Shown one piece after another: positions 12,201 to 24,037 of a stretch of 64,000 nucleotides of DNA (position 1 is its first letter; every line of letters starts with the position of its first letter). The notes beneath the pieces are model-generated. The model worked only from the letters and a program-made list of their open reading frames with translations. It ran no database searches and was not told the DNA's origin. The DNA is from Channallabes apus (Eukaryota > Chordata > Actinopteri > Siluriformes > Clariidae), in the NCBI GenBank assembly GCA_030522415.1, contig CM060127.1:9554707-9618706 (forward strand). Reading direction: 5' to 3'. The position numbers and the translations under genes are program-made.

Positions 12201-12971
12201 CAAATCTCCCCCATGCAATTAGACCACCATCACCAGCTGATACGAGGCAGGATGCTCTTATGTTGTTTATGTCAAATCCTTATGCTACCAATTCGAATGT
12301 TGCAGCAGAAATCAAGACACAAGATTTTTCCAATTTTGGTGAACCTATGTGAATCGATGCCGTTGGTTCCTTTCCTTAGTTGCGAAGAGGGACACCAAGA
12401 TGTTACAGATGCCTTTCTATCAGCTCAAACTAGTTTGGCTATTCTCCTCTGACCCCTGTCCTCAACAAGGCATTTTCGACTGCATTCACTGCATATTTAG
12501 TTTTTTTCAGACCATTCTCTGTCAACCGTAGAGATGGTTTTGCATGAAAATCCTAGTTTTCTACTTTTCAGAAATACTCACACCAGTCCATCTGTCACCA
12601 GCAACCATGCCACATTCTTAAAGTTTAAACCACTTTTTTTCCCAACAGCCTATTGATTTGTTGATTGCCTTGACCATGGCTACATGCCTAAATTCATTGA
12701 ATTGGTGCCACACAATTAGCTGATTAGAATTGTTTGTTCACATGCAGTTGAACAGGTGTACCTATTTTTTGTTATCTTGACAATTAAAAATAGGCAAATT
12801 TTTGAGAAATAATGTACATATATGCATATACAGTATACAGTAACTGAGTTACAGTATAAGCTCTAATACTAATATTATTTGGCCTATTATAGGTACTGTA
12901 CCTGTATTTTTGTTTTGGAATAAAGCCTAATTATAATGTCTTACAACGGCAGTAAAATATTATTTTGCACT
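12201..12971. other. Intergenic DNA, no gene seen
   Basis: AT-rich sequence up to the target site of the gypsy element. No recognisable gene. Confidence 0.45.
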
Positions 12972-12976
12972 ATGAT

Positions 12977-13451
12977 TATAACACCTGGACCACCACGGCC
13001 TCGGGGAGTGAGATCCAGTTCCCCGGATTACTGAGCCGGCGCTTTGTCTCCCCCTAGTGTGTCTACGTGCGTATGTCTTTCCCCTTGTCTAATTATTAAG
13101 ATCACCTGTGCGTCCTTTTGTCTCTCTCTCTATTTATACCAGCCGACCCCGGAGTCCCATGTCTGTCCACCGTTGTGCAAACAAGCCTCGCAACTCGTTC
13201 GTTCGTCTATGTGTTTTGTGTTTCTCGTTCAGGACTGAAAAAGCCTGGAGCTCTCACGACTAAGGCCGGCGAAGGAAACCCGGCATTCTCCCACAGAAAA
13301 AGGAGAAGGACTCCCTTTTGTGTTTGGACATTATTTGGTTAAGTTTACGTTTTATAATTTGGGAGTGAATTTTGAGTTTGATTATCGAAAATAAAGACTA
13401 TTTGCTGTTCAAGACCTGCATTTGCGTCCATCATTAGCGTGAGACATGACA
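12977..13451 (+). repeat. 5' LTR of the gypsy element
   Basis: 475 bp, starting TATAACACC and ending ATGACA, so it lacks the usual TG start. It contains a TATA box (atttata, 13132-13138), a probable transcript start near 13158-13161, and an AATAAA at about 13390. The gag ATG (13446) lies in the last bases of the LTR. Confidence 0.93.
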
Positions 13452-13462
13452 GATGGACAGAC
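13161..13462 (+). promoter_or_regulatory. Candidate self-priming PBS pair
   Basis: The 9 bases gtctgtcca at 13161-13169, about 25-30 nt after the TATA box and so at the predicted 5' end of the RNA, are the exact reverse complement of tggacagac at 13454-13462. The second site starts two bases after the 5' LTR, where a primer-binding site belongs. In the Tf1/sushi group the transcript's own 5' end is known or proposed to fold back and prime reverse transcription. No tRNA match was obvious at this PBS. Confidence 0.7.
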
Positions 13463-14470
13463 CTTCCCGGACGCAGCAGGTGTCCCCCTTCCGGAGGACG
13501 ACCCCATGCTACAGTACGTGAAGATGCAACAACGGGAGATTGACAGCATGGCACGGGCGGTGAGCAACCTCGCCCACTGCGTGAAGGAACTCGCTCGACC
13601 AGACCAGCCCCCCGCCGGACCCTCGAGGCGCTCCGCCCCTTCACCACCTCGCGCCGCTCCTCCGGAGAGGTATGCCGGCGATCCCGAGGGATGTAGGCGT
13701 TTCGTCATGGCCTGTGAGCTGTATTTGACGGACTATCCTGACATGACGGACCAACAAAGGATTCGGTTCGTCATCCAGCAGCTCACAGGACCAGCCATGG
13801 ATTGGGCGGCGGCGGTCTGGAGCACAGGTGGGGAGCTCGCACGCGGTTACGACAGCTTTATCGGCGCGATGAAGGCTGTGTTCGATCATCCAGACCAGGG
13901 GCGCTCGGGAGAACAACGTCTCATGAGGTTGCGGCAAGGTAATCTGCCCGTCGCGGAATACGCCATCCGGTTCCGGGTAATGGCTGCGGAGAGTGGCTGG
14001 TGTGAGAAGAGTCTGCTCGCCAGGTTCAGGGACGGTCTTCAGCCCGAGGTTCAACTCGAGCTAGCGTGCCGGGATGCGGACCTCTCCCTTAACCAAACCA
14101 TCAACCTGGCGATCCAACTGGACCAGCACCTGCGCAGCCAGCGCTCCCGGCTAGGGGTTAGATCAGCCCCGACACGAACCAGTGAACCACCGCGACGACC
14201 TCCTCCCGTAGCGCCTGCAACGAACCAGCCGGAACCCATGGATGTGGGTGCGTCCCGTCTCTCCCCCGCCGAAAGGAGAAGACGGTTGACATCAGGACTG
14301 TGTTTTTACTGTGGGGGGTCTGACCATCGCATCCGAGACTGCCCGTTGCGCAAAGTAACACCTGCACACACACACACCCACACTGCCACGCATGCACGCA
14401 CACCCACACACCCAAGCATACCCACACACACACCCAGACACACACCCACACATACAGGCACACATACACA

Positions 14471-14510
<40 letters not shown>

Positions 14511-14552
14511 ACCCCGCACACATTACCCTTTTTGTGTGAAAGCCCAAATTAA
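13446..14552 (+). CDS. gag: Gag of the gypsy chromovirus
   Basis: Structural capsid/nucleocapsid protein, 368 codons as read. Residues about 75-235 form the retrotransposon Gag core ([14 protein letters not shown] through the [13 protein letters not shown] region). A CCHC zinc knuckle lies at C286, C289, H294 and C299. After residue 305 the frame runs through a CA microsatellite and encodes only Thr-His repeats, so the natural C-terminus is uncertain. The ATG sits in the LTR end and overlaps the PBS region, as expected in compact sushi-type elements. Pol follows in a different frame (+1 relative to gag). Confidence 0.9.
14362..14522 (+). repeat. CA microsatellite at the gag-pol junction
   Basis: About 160 bp of CA-rich repeat (ACACAC, CACACCCA variants) between the zinc knuckle and the protease. 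Both the gag frame and the pol frame stay open through it, reading His-Thr repeats. Expansion or contraction here could have changed the gag-pol frame relation. Confidence 0.9.
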
Positions 14553-16323
14553 TTTCCATGGTCATGTTATGTCTGTGTTTCCCCTCATAGATTCCGGGGC
14601 GGCTGGAAACTTCATCTCTTCCACCCTCATTTCCTCGCTGCAAGCTCCCGTGTCGAAGCTTCCATATCCGATATCTATTAAAGCTCTAGATGGTCGAGAT
14701 CTGGATCAATCGCCTATTAAAGTCATTACTGCGCCCATTCGGTTAACATTCCCCGGTCACACGGAGGAGCTGAAATTTTATGTGCTACCTCAGTCTGACC
14801 ATTCCGTCGTACTAGGTCTCCCGTGGCTTAACACTCACAACCCTAATTTCGATTGGATCAATTCTCGCATCACTTCATGGTCCCCGCGATGCGCGAAATT
14901 CTGTACACCGCAGACATTGGCGGTCCAAACCACTACCATAGAAAGCCCGACAGCCCAAGTAATCACTAACGTACCATCAGAGTATCTGCGTTTTCAGGAT
15001 GTGTTTAGTGTTAGGGCAGCTGCACGACTACCCCCTCGCCGCCCGTGGGACTGCGCGATTGAGTTGTTGCCGGGGAAGACACCTCCTTGCTCGCGTGTTT
15101 ATCCATTGTCAGTGGCAGAAACCAGGGCAATGGAGGAATACGTGAGTGAGGCACTTCAGCAGGGGCTCATCAGCAGGTCCACGTCCCCCGCCTCGGCAGG
15201 TTTTTTTTTCATAGAGAAAAAAGGGGGGGGCTTACGCCCCTGCATTGATTATAGAGGGCTGAATGCAGTAACAGTAAAATATAAGCACCCGCTGCCCCTG
15301 GTTCCGGCCGCTATCGACCAACTCCGAGGTGCTTCCATCTTCACGAAACTCGACCTCCGCAGCGCATATAACCTCGTTCGTGTGCGTAAGGGCGATGAAT
15401 GGAAGACGGCGTTTAGCACTACATCTGGGCATTATCAATACAACGTAATGGCATATGGACTGGTAAACGCACCTGCGGTGTTTCAGGGGTTCATGAATGA
15501 CGTGTTTCGGGATATGTTTAACCGTTTCATTATAATATACCTGGATGATATCCTGATATATTCACGGTCATATTCGGAACACGTTCTTCATGTAACTGCC
15601 GTCCTTCGTCGCCTGCGCAAACACGGGCTCTATGCGAAGGCGGAGAAGTGCACCTTTCATCAGAAGGAGGTGGCATTTCTCGGCTATCACATAGGGCCAC
15701 GGGGGGTCGAGATGGAATCGACCAAGGTCGCGGCGGTACAACAATGGCCGGAACCGAAGTCAGTTAAGGAGCTACAAAGATTCCTGGGGTTTGCCAATTT
15801 TTATAGGCGGTTTATTCGGGGCTACAGTATGGTGGCAGCGCCCCTCACTTCACTGTTAAAAGGGAAACCGAAACGCCTTTGCGAGTTCCCAGTGGAAGCG
15901 CGAAGCGCGTTTCAACGCCTAAAAACAGCTTTTACTACCGCACCTGTGTTAAAACTACCGAACCCGGAAAAGCCCTTCATAGTCGAGGTCGATGCATCAG
16001 AAGTAGGCATAGGGGCAGTCCTGTCACAACGCCACGGCCACCCTGAGAAACTTTATCCCTGCGCTTTTTTTTCTAGGAAACTAACACCTGCCGAGCGGAA
16101 TTATGATATCGGTAATAGAGAGCTGCTGGCAGTAAAAGCGGCGTTAGAGGAGTGGAGACACTGGCTAGAGGGAGCGACACACCCATTTACGGTGCTCACT
16201 GATCATCGAAATTTAGAGTACCTCCAACAAGCAAAAAGGTTAACTCACGTCAAGCCCGCTGGGCGCTCTTCTTCACGCGTTTCCAATTTACTATTACATA
16301 TCGCCCCGGCTCGAAAAATCTAA
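14521..16323 (+). pseudogene. pol: Pol, first part: protease, RT, RNase H
   Basis: The open frame runs from 14392, but the first 45 or so codons are microsatellite. Counting from 14392, the aspartic protease has its D67-S-G motif ([11 protein letters not shown]). RT has D321 and YLDD at 383-386. RNase H has D534 (EVDASEVG), E577 and D604. The frame then ends in unrelated residues at 16323. The alternative frame from about 16240 continues the expected RNase H tail and the tether into integrase. The simplest reading is loss of one A in the tta-ac stretch near 16240. Gag-Pol would need a frame change near the microsatellite. Confidence 0.9.
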
Positions 16324-17972
16324 AAGCGGACGCGCTTTCCCGCTATTATCCGTCGCCGGAGCCCATTACCACTCCGGAGCCTATCCTGCCATCATCACTC
16401 GTGGTGGCACCGATCGCGTGGGATATCGAGTCGGAGATAGCTCAGTGGGCACGGTCCAACCCCGTGCCTAGGGGCTGCCCTCCGAATCGAACCTACGTGC
16501 CGGAGCCACTACGCGAACGAGTGACGATCGCGGCTCATACGAGCCTTGCATCAGGTCACCCCGGCGTCTCACGCACACAGCATGTACTAGAACCAAAGTT
16601 CTGGTGGCCAAAACTGCGGGAAACCGTGAAGAGAGTAGTTCTATCTTGTGCAGTATGTGCGACCACAAAAACCCCACGTACTCTTCCTGTTGGAAAATTA
16701 AATCCCTTACCAATACCAAACAGACCGTGGTCCCACATCGCCGTGGACTTTGTCACAGATCTGCCGGTATCTAAAGGGTACACCACAATACTAGTAGTAG
16801 TGGACAGGTTTTCTAAGGGATGCAAGTTCATCCCGTTTCGCTCCCTCCCGTCAGCCCTCCAGGTGGCAGAAACCCTATTCACTTCAGTGTTTCGTTGCTA
16901 CGGCATACCGGAAGATATTGTTTCCGATCGTGGTCCCCAATTCATCGCTAGGGTCTGGAAAGCATTTTTTCAGAAATTGGGGACCACTGTTAGCCTAACG
17001 TCGGGCTATCACCCCGAATCTAATGGGCAGGCAGAGCGGGCTGTCCAAGAACTCGGGAGATATCTTCGGGCATACTGTAGCAGCCGACAACACGAATGGG
17101 CAGACTGTTTAACCTGGGCGGAATACGCACAAAACTCTCTGCGCCACTCCTCTACCGGCCTAACGCCGTTCCAGTGTGTACTTGGGTATCAACCGCCGCT
17201 ATGTCCTTGGGATGCCACGCCCACCGACGTTCCCATGGTGGATCAGTGGTTTAAAAAAGCGGAGAAAGTATGGGAGGACGCACACGCTAAGATCTCCCAA
17301 GCAGTGCAGCGCTTTAAAAAACACGCCGATAGGTGGCGAAGGGAGAGTTGTCCGCTCCAGGTAGGCGATCGGGTATGGCTCTCAACACGGGACCTTCACC
17401 TCAATCTCCCATGCAGAAAACTTTCCCCCAGGTTCATAGGTCCTTTTCCCATCACAGCACAAGTAAACCCAGTATCATTTAAACTCAAACTCCCATCACA
17501 CCTACGTATTCACCCTGTCTTCCATGTCTCTCTTCTCAGGCCGGTAGTTCGGGGACCACTGGATGAAGGAACAGCGGAACCGTCGCAACCCGGGGCTGTG
17601 GAAATAGAGGGCACCCCGGCGTTCCGGGTCAAAGAACTGCTGGACTCCCGGAGGAGAGCGGGGGCTCTGCAGTACCTGGTCGAGTGGGAGGGCTACGGCC
17701 CGGAGGAACGGAGCTGGGTCCCGGCACGAGACATTCTGAGTCCAGAACTCATCGCAGAATTTCACCGAGCTCGGCCGGATCGCCCGGCTCCCCGTCCTCC
17801 GGGTCGCCCCGCCCTCCGGCAAACCCGTCACTCGGGTGGGTCCTCGCTCCCTCCGGCAAGACGTAGGGGACGCCCTCGCCTTCCTTCAGAAGCCGGTTCT
17901 GGAGGGGGGGGTACTATAACACCTGGACCACCACGGCCTCGGGGAGTGAGATCCAGTTCCCCGGATTACTGA
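16242..17972 (+). pseudogene. pol: Pol, second part: integrase and chromodomain
   Basis: This continues pol in frame 3; the first ATG is at 16401. Counting from it, the integrase zinc finger has H53, C83 and C86 (an H46 is also near). The catalytic triad is D116, D176 and E212, with 35 residues between the last two. A GPF-like core-to-C-terminal region follows, then a chromodomain at about 406-456 ([15 protein letters not shown]), which steers integration to marked chromatin. The basic, proline-rich tail ends at a stop inside the 3' LTR. Only the upstream frameshift disables it. Confidence 0.92.
17901..17914 (+). promoter_or_regulatory. Polypurine tract of the gypsy element
   Basis: ggaggggggggtac directly precedes the 3' LTR, the expected site for plus-strand priming. 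Confidence 0.8.
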
Positions 17973-18389
17973 GCCGGCGCTTTGTCTCCCCCTAGTGTGT
18001 CTACGTGCGTATGTCTTTCCCCTTGTCTAATTATTAAGATCACCTGTGCGTCCTTTTGTCTCTCTCTCTATTTATACCAGCCGACCCCGGAGTCCCATGT
18101 CTGTCCACCGTTGTGCAAACAAGCCTCGCAACTCGTTCGTTCGTCTATGTGTTTTGTGTTTCTCGTTCAGGACTGAAAAAGCCTGGAGCTCTCACGACTA
18201 AGGCCGGCGAAGGAAACCCGGCATTCTCCCACAGAAAAAGGAGAAGGACTCCCTTTTGTGTTTGGACATTATTTGGTTAAGTTTACGTTTTATAATTTGG
18301 GAGTGAATTTTGAGTTTGATTATCGAAAATAAAGACTATTTGCTGTTCAAGACCTGCATTTGCGTCCATCATTAGCGTGAGACATGACA
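17915..18389 (+). repeat. 3' LTR of the gypsy element
   Basis: 475 bp, no difference from the 5' LTR found by eye, including the TA start. It is followed at once by the target duplication atgat. Confidence 0.93.
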
Positions 18390-18394
18390 ATGAT

Positions 18395-18655
18395 GACCTT
18401 AAAGTCTTAAAGATCAAGGTTTCTTCCTTCATGTCCTTGTTATTTTTCCTTCACCACTGTCTCCTCTGGTTTGGAAATTTATCATTAAATGTAAAAATTT
18501 ATAATTTATATCTGGATTTCTATAAAGCTGCTTTGTGACAATGTCAATTGTTAAAAATGTTAGACACATTCTTCCTTTACTGACGCAATTTAAAAAACTG
18601 AAACTTTTAAGTTTGCAACAGGACATCATGCAAATGTAGGATAGTGTGCAAGGAA

Positions 18656-18687
<32 letters not shown>

Positions 18688-19536
18688 ATAGGTCTCCTGC
18701 ATTAGTATTACTTTAAGTAGGTTATATTAGTTTATTAATAAAAATACAAGGATATCTTAATAAGTAAAAATATGTTAAATCTGTAAAATAAGAAGCAACT
18801 TGACATAAGATTGGCCTTAAAATAAGTTTAATAATCTTTGATTTATTTTATTATTATAACTGAAAATACTTGAATGAGGTAAATATGCAATATACATACA
18901 GGTTAGTGTAGTATGTCTAATATAATAATGGAGAACAGAAATGTTTCACTATTTTAAAAAAAAATCAAATCATGTTAAATATACATGAAATTTGCCATGC
19001 AATTATATCCAGGTGGCATATCTTGGTATCAAAATTAAGGAAAACCTTTGCTTGTGCATTTTGTCTTCACACTATCATGCTCTGTTTAGACAATGCTAGC
19101 ACAGAGAGGGCACAATGCAAAGCAAGCAGATGTCACCAGATGGTTTGGAGTTGCACCATTCCCAGGATATGGACTAGATTCTGCACAACTGGTTCCACTG
19201 CTAATCGCACGAGATCTGAAATGACAATACCAAGTCAAGATAGACAAATTCAATGGCATCATTTGAGAAATTGTACATTAAGTACTGCCACAACTGCTAC
19301 TGGCATTCCAGGATACACGTGACACATTATAGAGTGTTCAATGACGTTTGGCTGCAGCTGGACATATACTGTATACAGTATATACAATAAACAAGATAAA
19401 TCTATACAGCTAGACTGTATCATTGACCAATGTTGTCTCTTTGTCATTGTCAGCATTGTCTGAATTTCTGGTGCTTTAATAACAACCAGATTTTTGTATA
19501 AAATCGAAATCTTATTTATTCAACAGAAATAAATGG
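18395..19536. other. Intergenic DNA with a TTA microsatellite
   Basis: A short L2-tail fragment (ataaagctgctttgtgacaa) lies near 18521-18560 and a (TTA)n tract at about 18657-18687. No gene was recognised. Confidence 0.5.
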
Positions 19537-19538
19537 TA

Positions 19539-20160
19539 CAGTGGTACCTAGGCACACAAACTCTCCGTCTCATGAATTGTCACCTTTAATTTAATTTATA
19601 AAAATAATAATTTTTGCAGGATTTATTGAAGACACCATGGGTCCCTGGAATGTTAGCAAGGATGGTAGCAAAAAGAAAAGGCAGTCACTTTCAGTTTGGT
19701 TTTTAAGGTAACCTGTGCCAAGAGGAATCATACATTTAAGGTTTAATGTCTATTTATTTCATATTTTACTTCATTACATTGGAAGAAATTGTTTTGATTG
19801 TTTTTTTTAATGCAAAAATATAAATATAATGTTGGAAATTGGTAATATTCTTAACTTTTTAGTGGATGGAACGGATTATCTGCATTTACATTATTTCCTA
19901 TGGAAAAAAGTGCTTCACAATACATAATTTCTCCTAAAGAACTCACCCTGTTGATTGGGTGTGTGAGTGTGTGTATATGTGTGTGCCCTGCGATGGATTG
20001 GCACCCTGTCCAGGGTGTACCCCGCCTAGTGCCCGAAGTCTCCTGGGATAGGCTCCAGGTCCCCCGCGACCCTGAACACAGGATTAAGCGGTATAGAAAA
20101 TGAATGAATGAAATTAACTCACCCCGTAGCGGATTAAATTCGTATGCAGAAGTACTGCTG
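19539..20160. mobile_element. Pogo/Tigger-like non-autonomous element
   Basis: Flanked by TA (19537-19538 and 20161-20162). The left end cagtggtacctaggcacac and the inverted right end cagcagtacttctgcatacg are imperfect inverted repeats of the CAGTGGTACCTCGG-type found at Tigger-like ends. The interior has no transposase. A SINE fragment sits inside (19952-20111). Superfamily assignment rests only on the TA duplication and end sequence. Confidence 0.6.
19952..20111 (+). repeat. 5'-truncated SINE inside the Tigger-like element
   Basis: The 3' 160 bp of the main SINE family (gattgggtgtgtgagtgtgt through gaatgaatgaa). Nearly identical flanks aactcaccctg before and aactcaccccg after suggest an 11-bp target duplication and thus L1/L2-type insertion with 5' truncation. 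Confidence 0.8.
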
Positions 20161-20162
20161 TA

Positions 20163-21190
20163 TAAGAAACAATACTAAGCGCTCACAATGTAGGATTCTA
20201 CAATTAACAATGAATCAAAAAGTTAACAAGGAGGTAAAGACTAATGTAAGGTGTCTTACTTATGTAAGGTGCAATACCAGTTAATAAAGATTAGTTTCCT
20301 CCTTTAGATTCGTGAAATGTTTCAATGTTTGGAAAAAACATCCTGTGTACTCATTTATGTGTCACTGTTGTTCTATTTAGATCTAATGGCTGGATGATAG
20401 ACAAGCTGTCAAGAAGTTTCGTTACAGTACGTGCATTAACATCAACTGAGCTCTAATGTTAAATAATCTGTAACACTTTTGTGGCTTTTTTTTTTTACCT
20501 AGAGCGCCCTTATAATTATTCCTTGAAACAAATAACACGCTGCTGGCATTTTCTCCTTAATTTATACATAAGAGCACAGTTACCTCAGAATTACCTCAGA
20601 ATTACCTCAGTAGCCCACAGACAGCCGCCGCTGCAAGCCCTGGGGAAAGTTCATCAGACTATAATGACTGGTGACTTTAAATGACTTGAGCAGTCAGACC
20701 TGTTTCTAATGATAGACTAATAACATTTCACATCATATCATCATATTGTCTGTCACGGCAAAACTTCAGAGTTCTGCTGAGGTACTTTTGGGACATCTCA
20801 TCCAACATTTAAACAGCTATGTTGAAGGAATTCTTCCTTTTACTTAGCATGTTTAGCCAATTACCATGTGAAAGTGCCTGTGAAAGTGAAAATGTTCAAT
20901 ACCGGTTGTAGATTCTGCCTTCTGCCAAAAGGCTAAAGCCCTGAAATGGAGCAATTAAAGTGTTTCCTTAATTGATTTAACACAGTGGTAAACAAACGAG
21001 CAGCGATAGCACACACCTGGTAAAATATTAAAGTCATGTTTGAACAATTGAAAGTAAAAGACATTTCCCATTATCAGCTGCAATCCCAAGTTAGACTTCT
21101 TTCTTCTAAAAATCATGCTCTAATGCTGTTCATTAAATGAGGCATCTTCTGTAAATATCATAAAACAATGCATTGTGTAAGATGAAGTGA
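20163..21190. other. Intergenic DNA, no gene seen
   Basis: Nothing recognised apart from a short triple repeat of acctcagaatt near 20582-20610. Confidence 0.45.
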
Positions 21191-21198
21191 CATAATGT

Positions 21199-21878
21199 CA
21201 GAGGTGGAAAGTAACGAATTACATTTACTCACGTTACTGTAATTGAGTAGCTTTTTTGTGTATTTCTACTTTTTAAAGTAGTTTTAAAAATCTGTAATTT
21301 TACTTTTACTTAAGTACGTTTTGTTTGAAGTATTGTAATTCGCTACATTTTAAATCATATTCGCTACTGAGTAAAAAAATAAATGAATGAAAATATAAAA
21401 TAATAAAAATATTATGCTTTGTATAAATGCTCCGTTGCGCCGCGTGTGTGTATCATGTCCTGGTCGCGCGCCGCTCCAGACTCCACTCCAGGTTTTCTGA
21501 CATCGGCATCACCTGACCTTTCACACGGTCGCTTCCGCCTTGAGTGACGTCATCGACTACCGCGAACATATATTAACCAGAGAGAGACGCGGGAAAGATG
21601 AAAGAGGTTGTGATTTTGCCGTTTTGACATTTGGTTGTGTATTCTTTTTTGACTTTTTGCCTCCCATTGACTTTGATTATTGCTTTGTCCCTTTGGTTTG
21701 GTTGGTATTTGTATATATTTGTAGATAATTTCACTGTTTTTGGTTTAGGGAGTCCGGGAAGGTACCTGTATTTTTGTTTGTGTGTGTTTTTTTTTTTTGC
21801 AGGTAATCTAGCTACTAAATATAAATACCATTTTGTTTAATATTTTGGCCTGGGTCCATCCTGAGTCTGATCCTCCTC

Positions 21879-21914
<36 letters not shown>

Positions 21915-22387
21915 CAAACCTCATTATTTCATCAGTTAATGATTGGATCTAGTTCTTTCTGCCATATGCCACCATTTCCATACAGTTATATATATTATAA
22001 ATAGAACCCTGAACCATTCTTTTGCTGTTTGGCCCTAGACTGGGACGTAACACCATATTTAAGTGACCACTTTGATTTTCAAGCACAAGAAAGACAACAG
22101 CTTTATTATGCAAAGGTGTTCCTTCAGTTAAAAACAACTAGTTCGAGATTTATATCTGCTCATCTTTTTTGAACTACGCTAGAATGCCTCATCCCACCCC
22201 CGCTGTTAAAAAAATAAAAAAAGTAACTCTGTAACTTTTACTCTGAGTAAATTTTTTAATGAGCTACTTTTTACTTTTACTTGAGTAGATTTTTATAATT
22301 GTAACTTTACTTGTACTTAAGTAAAATTTCACTGAAGTAACAGTACTTGTACTTGAGTACAAAATTTTATTACTCTTTCCACCTCTG
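21199..22387. mobile_element. hAT-type non-autonomous element with 8-bp duplication
   Basis: Starts cagaggtggaaagtaa and ends in its inverse (ttactctttccacctctg). It is flanked by a perfect 8-bp duplication, cataatgt (21191-21198 and 22388-22395), the hAT signature. Both ends carry many copies of acttt/agtaa words (ttacttttacttaagta). The centre includes a GT microsatellite (about 21881-21912) and no transposase frame. Confidence 0.85.
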
Positions 22388-22404
22388 CATAATGTTTAGC
22401 ACTC

Positions 22405-22695
22405 TACCCATGGAGTTTGCATGTTCTACCCTGTGCTTGGTGGGTTTCCTATAGGTACTCTAGGTAGTTTCCTCTCACTGTCCAGAGACATGCAGATTAG
22501 GCTTTCCTGTTCCCAAATTGCCTGTAGTGTGTGAATGTGCATGTGTGTACACAGTCTGTGTGTCCAGTGATGGATTGGCACCCCGTCCCGGGTGTACCCT
22601 AATACACCCATGTCCTAAGACTCCTGGGAAAGGCTTCAGGCCCCCCTGCATACAGGATAATGCTATATAGACGATGAGTGAGTGAGTGAATGATG
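22405..22695 (+). repeat. Diverged SINE copy
   Basis: Contains ggagtttgcatgttctaccc, acatgcagattaggct and gatggattggcaccccgt, and ends in gatgagtgagtgagtgaatg. It belongs to an older subfamily with a GAGTGAGTGA tail. The hAT duplication lies just upstream, so the head is missing. Confidence 0.75.
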
Positions 22696-23262
22696 CATTG
22701 TACATGCAAAAAGGCCAAGACTGCTTTGAGTTCTCTAATCCCTGAGCAAAAGATGCTGCTCTAATATGCAGGCACTTTGAGACTACGCTTAAGAATGACA
22801 CTCCAACCTAACATTAGTCTTTAATCATTCTTCGCATACCATCTCAGGCATTTTAATATGCACAACTGAACTTCTTTGCACTTAATGAAAGAGGGTTTGG
22901 GGGAGCTGGGTGTGTGAAGGAGGTGTGAAGCAGACTACGTGTGGAGATAACATTTCTGTTACCTTTCACAGGGTTATCCTTGCTAAGGGTTCATTTAAAA
23001 TAGCAAAACATTTCAGCTGACGTTTTATGATCAACATTTGTGAATGGACTTTACTTTAAAATGTATTGTGCTTTTGCCAAAAATTAAGATAGTTTTCTTT
23101 ATGCATTGTCAAAAGGAAAATTGAGAGAATAATTACTTTGAAGAACGCTTGAGTAGAGATAAAAAACGTTGAGACAGAAAATTTAAGTGAGAAACTGAGA
23201 AAGTGATGTAATATCACATTCTTATATTGCTTCATTTTAAGATTATTGGATAAGATTTTAAC

Positions 23263-23341
<79 letters not shown>

Positions 23342-23439
23342 CTAATCAGACAAAACATTTTGGAAGGTGTGTGTCCCATTACATCTGTCATAAAAGTAAC
23401 AAAGCATTTTTATAAAAAGAACATCATGCCAGCATAGTG
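22696..23439. other. Intergenic DNA with a long (TA)n tract
   Basis: A (TA)n run covers about 23266-23338. No gene recognised. Confidence 0.5.
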
Positions 23440-24037
23440 TGATGGTCTTTGCAGCTTCAGGACCTGGACAACTACCCATAATTGATGGTACCATGGAACA
23501 ACAATTCTGCTCTTTACCAGAAAATCCTTAAGAGGGGTCAAGTGCACTTGGGTAATGCAGCAGGACATTGATCTGAAACACACCAGCAAATCCACCTCTG
23601 AATGGTGAAAAATGGTAAAATGGTAAAAAAAAAAAAAACTGGACTTAAAATCGATTGAGGTTCAATTAAGCATGTTAAACAGGTTAAACCCTCCAGTGTG
23701 GCTGAATAAAAAAAAATTCTTAACAGGAATGAGAAAGACTCAGATATCACAAAAGCTTGATTGGAGTTGTTACCAGTTATTAGATTTAGGGGGCAATTAC
23801 TTTTTCACATAGGACCAGACAGATTTGGACAGGTTTTTCCTTAATAATTTAAATCATCATTTAAACACTTCATTTGGTATTATTATTTTTATTTATTAAA
23901 TTTTTTTTTTGTATTTTGTAGGTTATCTTTGTGAAATAATACAATTTGTTTGATGATCTCAATTATTTAAATGTGAGAAACACAGAAAACAAACAAACAA
24001 ACAGGAAGGGGCAGAATTTTTTTATGTTCACTGTGCA
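23440..24037 (+). pseudogene. Decayed 3' half of a Tc1-like element
   Basis: Resembles the C-terminal half of a Tc1 transposase gene and its 3' non-coding part. In order: gcttcaggacctggac near 23455, the decayed catalytic segment gcagcaggacattgatc near 23557, and gggggcaattactttttcac near 23790. The end near 24005-24037 (caggaaggggcagaattttt) looks like a worn inverted-repeat terminus. Frameshifts and deletions throughout; the 5' half is absent. Confidence 0.65.

Larger units (their letters stand above)
12977..18389 (+). mobile_element. Ty3/gypsy chromovirus (sushi-like), 5.4 kb
   Basis: A complete LTR retrotransposon flanked by the 5-bp target duplication atgat (12972-12976 and 18390-18394). 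It has two 475-bp LTRs that look identical, a gag with one zinc knuckle, and pol in the order protease, RT, RNase H, integrase, chromodomain. That order with a C-terminal chromodomain defines chromoviruses, the sushi-ichi group in fish. One base appears to be missing in pol near 16240. No envelope gene is present. Confidence 0.95.

Noticed and set aside
13044..13342. Small ORFs inside the gypsy LTR, repeated at 17982-18280
   Set aside because: They lie over the TATA box and R region, have no recognisable feature, and repeat only because the LTR does.
14158..14643. 161-residue minus frame with Cys-Val repeats
   Set aside because: It is the reverse reading of the CA microsatellite.
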